NCBI RefSeq assembly: GCF_008831285.2
Contig: NW_022204672.1
Span: forward strand, 1-27,273
Length of the DNA: 27,273 bases
Direction of reading: 5' to 3'
Source of the DNA: Nymphaea colorata
Lineage: Eukaryota > Streptophyta > Magnoliopsida > Nymphaeales > Nymphaeaceae
Shown: piece after piece, positions 20,685-27,273 of the stretch
How the letters are laid out: each line of letters starts with the position of its first letter
Position numbering within the stretch: the stretch's first letter is position 1
Made by a program: the position numbers and the translations under genes
Notes under the pieces: generated by a model
Told to the model about the DNA's origin: nothing
Seen by the model: only the letters and a program-made list of their open reading frames with translations
Database searches by the model: none

Positions 20685-22020
20685 CCCAAAACCGAGACAC
20701 TTAATCATTATCGTTTAATCAAATTGAAGTTTTCTCTCTCTCCGTGTGAAGAGTCCCTTGGGCCTTAGGTCGTGGCTTCCATGGAAGCACTACATTGCAA
20801 TGCTCACCAAGCCGTGAGATTAGTGGAGATTCAAGATCCGTTAATGGCCGCCGGCTGCCATTGACAACTTGGATTTGCAGTGTTCCGAACCAAGAGATCC
20901 TTGGATAGGCAGCCGTGCCTTCTCCTTGATCACGAAGGAGTTGAGAGGTGGCTGCACTAGATGAAGTTGAAGGAGGTGCCGCCTGTGGTTTTGGCCCGTC
21001 TTCTTCAACATCGACATCCGGCGAGATCCTCATCATGAGCTAAGTATTCTGTGGTGGATGAGATCTCGGTTCTCCCTTAACCACAACATCAACGCAGGCC
21101 CAAGCCTTGCATTCGGGGGATAAATTCCTCGTCTAACTAGGTCTGGACCAGCGGCATCGCGTGGAGAAGAAGACCTACCTTGGAGACAACTTGAGGACGA
21201 TCAGGAGCATCCGGCTGGAGTTCTTCCAGCAGCCTAAATCCTGGTAATATTATGTTGAATCTGAGATAGGTGAGGCGTCCCTAGTCTCTATACGAGTTCT
21301 GGACCAAAAGGAGAAGGCTAGGGCGAGGAAGGAGAAAGTCCGCGGAAGGAAAGAGTGCCATCGCGGAGGGAAAGAAGGAGAAGCGCGGAAGGGGCGACTC
21401 TCGGATTTCTGAAGGGCGCGTCAGAAACCACTTCTGCTAAAACAGCTGTATTTGGAGATTTACTGGGAGTTTTGAGGCGATCTATAGCTTGTTGGAAAGC
21501 TCTCATCCTCAGGTACAACATACTAAAATTTCAGTCCGATCGGACCAGGGCGCACCAGTCAAATCTGCCGCTGAAGTTAGCTGTTTCCGCCGCCGCCGCT
21601 CAGGCGCAGTCCGCCGCAGAACCGCCACTTGCAGAGGCTGTTTCCGGCGATTCCGGTGGAATTTTCAGGCGATCCATATACCGTTGGATTCGTAATTAAA
21701 AGTTCTACAACATATCCAAAAATCAAGGTATTTGGACTTCATTTGACTAGTGAATCATCCACTGCAAGTTCTGGACGTTGAAGGACTGCTTGCCGGTTTT
21801 CATGGAGTAGATCAGACTTCCGGTTAATTTTCCGGCCAGCTCCGGGGACTTCCAGCCAAAACCAACTTTTGGGTAATTAGTTCCAAGTCTGCCCTTGCTA
21901 TATCTTGATTTTACTTGAATTATTTCGTGTTTAGCAAGGTCAAATGCGGTCAAACATTTGGCGACGGAAGTGGAAGGACACTTGTGGTATTTGGAACGGG
22001 CGCCAAGTGTCCCTTGCACC

Positions 22021-22397
22021 AAGGAGGAAGGTGGCCCTTTCCTAATCCGTCCCTACTGATTAGGGAAAGGAGGATTTGGTGCGATTTGGGTACATTGTAC
22101 CTAGACACTTACCTAAGTGAGCAGGTCGAGTGGCGTCCTAGGAACGTGCCACGTGGAAAAGGAAATCTCGTCCTCCCTTGTGCGAAATCTCTTTCCTATT
22201 TCTCCTCCAACGAGATAGGAAAGGGGTGGAGATTGCGGCTGGATACATTGTATCTAGGCGCCTTCTATTGAGGGCAGAATCTCGTCAATCTTGCGGGGAT
22301 CTTGTTCCTATTTCCTCTCCAACGAAATAGGAAAGACTAGCTCGTGGAGGCTAGGTGCATTGTACCTAGACGTTTCCTAATCAAGGCAAGATCTCGG
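22021..22397 (+). repeat. Degenerate tandem repeat inside LTR3
   Basis: Three TACATTGTA-type cores (near 22091, 22243 and 22355) each followed by CTAG, with CCAACGAGATAGG and CCAACGAAATAGG blocks between, match the repeat in LTR1 and LTR2. Just downstream LTR3 has lost about 23 bases between two GGGGATT words, a likely slippage deletion. Confidence 0.7.
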
Positions 22398-23579
22398 TGC
22401 ATCCTTGGGGGATTTCCTCCACGATCTTAGGAGGCGATTTGCACCACATTTGGGAAGCCTCTTCATCCCAGCTCGTGTGAAGAGGAAGGAGCTTACTTGG
22501 AGAAGGCGTGAGTCAAGCTAGGAGCTGAGAACGTCAAGGAAGAACCGGCCGGATTCCGTCTAACATACCTCGTTGGGGATTCCACATCCGCCAAAGAAGA
22601 AGGAAGGAGAAGGAGCGTAACTTGAGGATTGCCTCAACGTCTGCCGGCGCACCGGCGATCGCCTCCCCCTCTCAATACAAAAGACCGGGGTTGAATTGGT
22701 CTTACGGGTGAAGGCTTTCCTCATCTCGAAGTTGATTTTCCGTTAAACTTCTATATATTGATACTTGCTGGATTTGTTTCTCCAATCTTCATTCTAGCAA
22801 GAAGGACGTGTGGCTCAACCTCTACCCGTGGGAGATTGCAGCCCAAGGAGAGAAGGGACCGCACTCGTCGGGCGAAATCGACGATAGCTTCCCCCAATCG
22901 ACAGTCCGTTCACTCTTGGGGTCGATTGGAAATCCGGTGAAGATATTCTCTCTCTCTTTTACGTTCAATCCTAGATAGAACTTGATCCTCTCTTGTTCTT
23001 GCAATTCTAAGGACTTTGGCGACCGGAGTAGGAGTGGAGCTGAATACCGAAGGGCAACCACGTGTTGTGGCTTTTACCTTCGGTGAGCAAGAGGAGCCCC
23101 AAGCGTGGCCTTGGGAGGTAAAAATTCGGATCACCCTATAGATCCGGGGAAGGGAGTATTGCTTTCTATCCTGCCTTTGGCATTGACAATCGGCTGGAAT
23201 CCCTCCAAGGCACCTTGCCAAAGACACGATTTCCGAGTTGTGGACCACCTAGGGATAAAGGCGTGGTTTGATTCGCATAAGGATTGCATGACAGGGTGGT
23301 TTGAATGGTTTGGAGAATGATGAGTGAGATGAGTGCTTGATGTATCGCTCCGCTTTGTATTAAGCTTCACATCCATTCTAGATTCTTGTAGTAGGTTCAA
23401 GCTGGGATTGGGGAAGCCATACTTGTAAAATCTTGACCTACATTTGAGCCGGGGTTGCTGTCCGGCGAGAACCACTATTGTAATTAATTTTTAAACCCTA
23501 TATCCGCAACATCCTCCTTGGAGAGAGTCTCAACCACTTTTTGAAAGTTTTCTTGGCCGCACTGGGGCAGACCCTACCA

Positions 23580-24023
23580 GCGAATCATTCCATCCATTTT
23601 CCGCAGCCCCTATCTCGAGTTTCTCTCGATCTTTCTTCTGCCGCATACTCTCAAAGGTCGCCGTTCCTGGGCTCGCTGTTCGCTGTCTGCAGCTTACTCT
23701 TTCCCCCAGGCCGACGGGCAAACAGATTCATCTCTGCCCTCTCTTCGGCGGACGGCGACAGACAATTCTCCCCTTCAGCGGCAGTCGGTTTATTGTCTCT
23801 ATCTCCCTCGCTCTCCTGCCGCCGCCCCTCTATCTCGTTCTCTCTCGCCGGGAATCGCAGAGGTCGCCGATCTTTGGATCAGTGTCTGCGGCTTCCTCGG
23901 GGGCCTCCGGCGAACAGATCCATCGCTTTCTCTGAGGCAGACGGCCCCGACCATCGTCCCCTTCCACGGCCTGTCTCTTGGTTGTCCGTGTGTCTTTCTG
24001 TCGTGTTCATCGCACTGTGACGG
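23580..24023 (+). other. GC- and CT-rich host flank, possible 5' UTR or first exon
   Basis: Immediately after LTR3 the sequence changes to C/T-rich, CG-containing DNA with TCTCTC and CCGCC words, typical of plant 5' leaders or first exons, and then drops abruptly to T-rich intron-like DNA at about 24020. A possible splice donor (CGG/GTTTGT) is at 24024. A frame open from 23541 to 24020 has no ATG at all, so I do not call a protein. The first five bases, GCGAA, would be one half of a target-site duplication; the other half is missing with the left end of the array. Confidence 0.4.
23605..23972 (+). repeat. Diverged tandem duplication in the GC-rich flank
   Basis: Blocks recur in the same order: CCCCTATCTCG / CCCCTCTATCTCG (23611 and 23831), AGGTCGCCG (23654 and 23861), TGTCTGC-GCTT (23684 and 23883), AACAGAT-CATC (23721 and 23913), GACGGC, and CCCCTTC-CGG (about 23770 and 23958). 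The offset shrinks from 220 to about 188, so indels accumulated in one or both halves. It is old compared with the retrotransposon array. Confidence 0.65.
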
Positions 24024-25988
24024 GTTTGTCTCTTCTTTCATTTTCTGGTTTAGTTTGTGGATGTTAAGAGTTATTGCATAGTTAATCTTCCATTTGAATT
24101 TATTGGGCGAGTATAAGAGTGATTTTACATGCTAAAGATAAAAGTTACGATGCCTTTACCGCATTCTCGCTGAGCTTGATTGGTTTTATTTGTCTTCCAA
24201 GTTCTAACTCTTTCTTGTTGCCATGTTGCTTCTTGATTATGTTTCCCACTGTCTGCCCTTTTCCTACTCTTTGGGTCTGCACAAAGAGAGGACGGAAAAC
24301 TGGGAATCTGGCTGGTGGCGCCAGTTCTACTGTTTTCTTCTTTAAGTGATTTTTGAAAATGGATCCTTTTAGCATTCTCAACTAACAGTCTTGAAGGAGT
24401 TACTTTTAGGGCATTGCTGATTGCATTTACGATGCTATCTTTCCTTTTTCTAATTAGTGGTCATATAAAGTGACGTCTTTCTCTGTGTATTTTTGCAACC
24501 GGTACTTCAGTCTTTAATATAGGCATTCCCTGTCCAGTTTGGGTAATTCTACGAATAAAATTACTAAGAACAAGAAAAATGTTATATAGTCATCGGCTAC
24601 TCCTGTTGCCTCTGTGAATTATATTGATGGTGACTTTATTTTGTTATTTTGGAAACCACTTGGCAAGTACACGCGCTGGAAGCAGCCAACATATAGTGTA
24701 GGACTTGGAACGATTTACAGCCATTTTGATGCAACTGTTATTCCAAGTACATAAATAAGAAGCTAATTTTTGTGTTTTGTGAGTTCATGCACTTTATTGT
24801 CACGTTGAGATGAGAAAAAAGAGTATGCACGTGATGTATGCTAAGTTGCTGACGGAATGCAAGCTATGTCTGTGTATGCCATTCCATACTATGTTGTCAA
24901 CTTAGAATCTTAATTCCCTGACTCTAAGAGTGTTGAAACCTTTATCTTGGTATTGTCTCCGGCGGTGAGTGGGGTTTAGATTTTAATTTCAAGGATAGTT
25001 TGTGAAAAGAAACACCATTTACTTCTTTACATAGGTTAATGATGATCCTAGATTTTGTTCGCCCCTACTTGTATCATACAATTTTGGAACTGTATCCTCT
25101 ACTTCAATAGGTGTGTTTGTTTGCATGGTAGGTCAGAGTTATACATACATTACTCAGCAGGTACGACATTGTCCAAGACGGTTTGATGGCACCTTTTTTC
25201 AATTTCCTTGAGGTTTTATGCTTGAAAAAGTTTTTGTCATGCCCTCATCATCCTGATTTTTTTTTTTCTGAAATTGTCTTCCCGTGACAAATTTTTCTTC
25301 CAACCAAAACATCCCTTAAAGAGAAAAAAAAACAGAAGATACTCCAAGAATATTGTGATTGGTGACTTTATGGGTGGAACTACAAGAGATGATTGAGATG
25401 TGAAGAATATCTATGTCGAAAATGCTCTCTCTTGCTCCCTCCCGCCCCTGGTAGACATGGTGTGTGTGTGCATATGCATCACAGGGTATTAAACATCTTA
25501 ATTAGGTCTGTCTGTAATGTTCGTTCATCACAGAGTAACTGTATGTGTATATTCATGGATCACGGAGTAATAACGTATTTAATAGGTGTACTTGCATTCA
25601 TGCATTACAGAGTAATAGCTAATAACTGATAACATTCTTAACCTTGTATTGTACTTATATGGATGCTAAAAATCTTTGTCTTCATGCATAGCTTGTTCAC
25701 TGTCATTTTGAACTAAAAAAGGCTCTCTTTTTCTCCTTGGAAAGGATGACTGTCTGTCAGATCTTGTTCTAAACCACCTTTTTTATAAGGCATATTTACC
25801 ATAGGTCTTGATGTCATATCATATGTTTATCAAACAGTAGGTTTCATTTGCATTGCATATTTCCTTCTCAATTTTGTACTTACTTCCTGATATTTAGGTC
25901 TCACTAAATTGTTGCAACTGCTTTTAGTTCTACTTGAACAAATTTATCTTTTTAATCTGCATAGATTGGGTGTGTATATATCAGTATA
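24024..25988. other. AT-rich intron-like or intergenic DNA
   Basis: T-rich, with poly-T (about 25257) and poly-A (about 25324) runs and many stops in all frames. Short open frames (for example 24119-24349 and 25393-25629) have no recognisable domain and no supporting context. I see no tRNA, rRNA or LTR. It could be a long first intron of a gene beginning at about 23580, but no downstream exon is recognisable. Confidence 0.5.
25476..25620 (+). repeat. Cluster of four degenerate ATCACAGAGTAA motifs
   Basis: The word recurs at about 25476 (GCATCACAGGGTATTA), 25525 (TCATCACAGAGTAAC), 25557 (GGATCACGGAGTAATAA) and 25602 (GCATTACAGAGTAATAG), spaced 49, 32 and 45 bp. A fifth, more distant relative is at about 26275 (CCATCGCAAAGTAATAG). 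It may be a decayed minisatellite. Confidence 0.5.
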
Positions 25989-26223
25989 ACAGATATTGCT
26001 CTCGAAAATCTCATGATATTGAAAAGAAAATCAATAAAACGAAAAAATAAGAAGATCACAAGATTTTGAAAATCTCACCAAAAATGAAAATCTTGTGATT
26101 TTATTGCATTTTTTTCGGGGATTTTAATATTTTTAATATTCTAATTTTTAAGGTTTTTAATGATTTTTATTATTATTCTTATTTTTAAAAAATTATTGAG
26201 ATTTTCCCAATAACAATATTTGT
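25989..26223. mobile_element. Probable foldback MITE, about 235 bp
   Basis: The ends are inverted repeats of about 26 bp: left ACAGATATTGCT then CTCGAAAATCTCA (25989-26013), right TGAGATTTTCCC then AATAACAATATTTGT (26197-26223), matching at most positions when one is reverse-complemented. The interior is very AT-rich and holds a perfect 13-bp inverted repeat (26055-26067 with 26087-26099, loop 19). There is no coding capacity. A clear target duplication is not visible, so the superfamily is undecided. Confidence 0.6.
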
Positions 26224-26232
26224 GACAAATAC

Positions 26233-26256
26233 TATATATGTATGTGTGTGTGTGTG
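26233..26256. repeat. TA/TG microsatellite
   Basis: A short TATATATG tract leads into seven TG units (26243-26256). It lies 10 bp outside the right end of the proposed MITE. Confidence 0.8.
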
Positions 26257-27273
26257 CAATATTATAATTTGATCCATCGCAAAGTAATAGTTAGCTAGTA
26301 GTCCATAGAAGAGACTTCCAAGTTGCATGTGTTATGTCTGGATGTGATCTATTCTTGAAAGCTAGAGAAAAGAAAACCTAGGTTGCTCCTACTGAGAGGG
26401 GAAAAAGAAAGAAGATGTCAATATGTCACATAAATTAGTTTGAGCGACAAGCTCTACATAGAAAGTTGAATATGAATTATTATTGAAAGATGTTCTGTTG
26501 CCAGAAATTTATTGCTATCTCGTTCTAGACTTATCATTTCACACTGTTGGATTTACATTTTGCTATATTTTTTGTAGCAGAAAGTATTGGCTTGCAGAGG
26601 AGGAGTAAGGATATGAACATTAAAGATTGCTCATGACAAATATATAGTCCTTCGTAAGTTTTTTTTTTTCTCTTCTATTATTACTTCAATTTTTGAATCC
26701 AGCATTCTTCCCCACTTGATTGAAAGAGAAACTTGGTTTGTCAGAGGATATTGGCTCTTCAGGGTGGTACCCTGTTTCATGTGGTTTTTTTGGAGAATTA
26801 GGGAAAAGACTATAGTTTTTAAGATCTTGGTCTGGTTATTGTTGAGATTCAGGTTTGAGATGGAAAATCTTTGCTTAGGCTTATGTCAAAAAGGATGTTG
26901 AATTTATATGCTTATATTTGTCACCTTTCTCGTGGTTGTTTTTTTTGGTTTGTGATTTATTCTGGTATTTATGATAGAATCGTTTTTCTCTGCTTCTAGA
27001 AAGTGTTCAATTGAAGAAAACTTGTTATAGGCTATGATCATACCTGATATTCATACTTTTAGCATAAGTTTGACTATTATGTAAAAGCTATGATCATACC
27101 TGATATAGTCAACTGAGAAATAGAAGGGTCTGCGGACCCCAACTTGCCTTTTTGAACAAAGAAGCATGCCAACTGAAAAAAGACATGACCAATTTAGTTG
27201 TGCAGAAAGGTACTTTTAAGTCAAATTCGGTTCCAGGTTTACAATATAAAAAGCACCATATAATTAATTTTGC
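26257..27273. other. AT-rich flank without recognisable genes
   Basis: T-rich DNA with stops in all frames. The frame at 26716-26901 (61 codons) is Phe/Trp/Arg-rich and has no domain or context to support it. The only clear structure is the direct repeat and hairpin at 27031-27116. Confidence 0.5.
27031..27106 (+). repeat. Exact 20-bp direct repeat
   Basis: GCTATGATCATACCTGATAT occurs at 27031-27050 and 27087-27106, 56 bp apart. The second copy sits between short inverted arms (AGTTTGACTAT near 27067 and ATAGTCAACT near 27105, one bulge), so it could lie in a stem-loop. Confidence 0.75.

Larger units (their letters stand above)
11783..23579 (+). mobile_element. Copy 3: full-length, inactivated Ty3/gypsy chromovirus, best-preserved copy
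   Basis: In order: LTR2, primer-binding site, leader, gag-pol and LTR3. Unlike copies 1 and 2 there is no frameshift through the chromodomain: one frame runs from 15220 to 20298, about 1690 codons, broken only by stops at 15754 (TAG), 17668 (TAA), 18985 (TAG) and 19210 (TAA). All four are also in copy 2 and the last is in copy 1. This suggests a single ancestral polyprotein without programmed frameshifting. The element cannot be autonomous as it stands. Confidence 0.92.
20460..23579 (+). repeat. LTR3 (3' LTR of copy 3, right end of the array)
   Basis: It aligns with LTR1 and LTR2 and ends at 23579, after which host sequence starts; this fixes the 3' end of the family's LTR. About 3.12 kb, it is shorter because of small deletions near 21050, 22410, 23008 and 23518. 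From about 23000 to the end it differs from LTR1 and LTR2 at roughly 19 bases plus two deletions, far more than its first 2.5 kb. The base after CCA is G in both the host and the internal junction, so the boundary could be one base later. Confidence 0.82.

Noticed and set aside
23541-24020. 159-codon frame joining LTR3 to the host flank
   Set aside because: It starts at TTG within the LTR and contains no ATG. The apparent length reflects GC-rich DNA with few stops.
24856-24887. GGAATG/CATTCC hairpin
   Set aside because: Only six paired bases, expected by chance in this much sequence.
26716-26901. 61-codon Trp/Phe-rich frame in the right flank
   Set aside because: Short, no known domain, sits in T-rich intron-like DNA; not distinguishable from chance.
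1-27273. CRISPR array, bacterial operon or phage system
   Set aside because: No regularly spaced repeats with unique spacers, no ribosome-binding-site-led genes. The repeats are explained by LTR copies and the coding content is a plant retrotransposon.

Overview
The window is plant nuclear DNA: a nearly continuous block of one Ty3/gypsy LTR retrotransposon family (about positions 142-23579) followed by about 3.7 kb of host flank. A plant source is indicated by the chromovirus domain order (gag, protease, reverse transcriptase, RNase H, integrase, chromodomain), a primer-binding site matching plant initiator tRNA-Met (TGGTATCAGAGC), LTRs of about 3.1 kb, and T-rich intron-like flanking DNA. 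The element is most like the Tekay/Del type of chromovirus. The species cannot be told from the sequence.

Layout: 1-141 is AT-rich host flank. Copy 1 (142-6273) is cut off at its 5' side inside the reverse transcriptase region and runs through RNase H, integrase and chromodomain to LTR1. LTR1 is also the 5' LTR of copy 2 (3121-14948). LTR2 is both the 3' LTR of copy 2 and the 5' LTR of copy 3 (11783-23579). LTR3 closes the array and meets host DNA at 23579/23580. The repeat period is about 8675 bp. The arrangement is therefore a tandem array, truncated pol-LTR-internal-LTR-internal-LTR, with shared LTRs. Such arrays usually arise by unequal recombination between LTRs.

Each full internal region once held a single gag-pol reading frame of about 1690 codons. 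No copy is intact. Copies 2 and 3 share four in-frame stops and the loss of a zinc-knuckle cysteine. Copy 2 has two further frameshifts. Copy 1 lacks two of the shared stops but carries roughly 25 one-base indels, mostly in homopolymers.

The right flank starts with a GC- and CT-rich stretch (23580-24023) holding a diverged tandem duplication; it resembles a 5' UTR or first exon. AT-rich, intron-like DNA follows, with a probable 235-bp foldback MITE (25989-26223), a TG microsatellite and short direct repeats. I could identify no complete host gene and no RNA gene. I found no new enzymatic system. The most informative points are the recombination history of the array, the shared dead mutations, the divergent end of LTR3, and the repeat architecture inside the LTRs.
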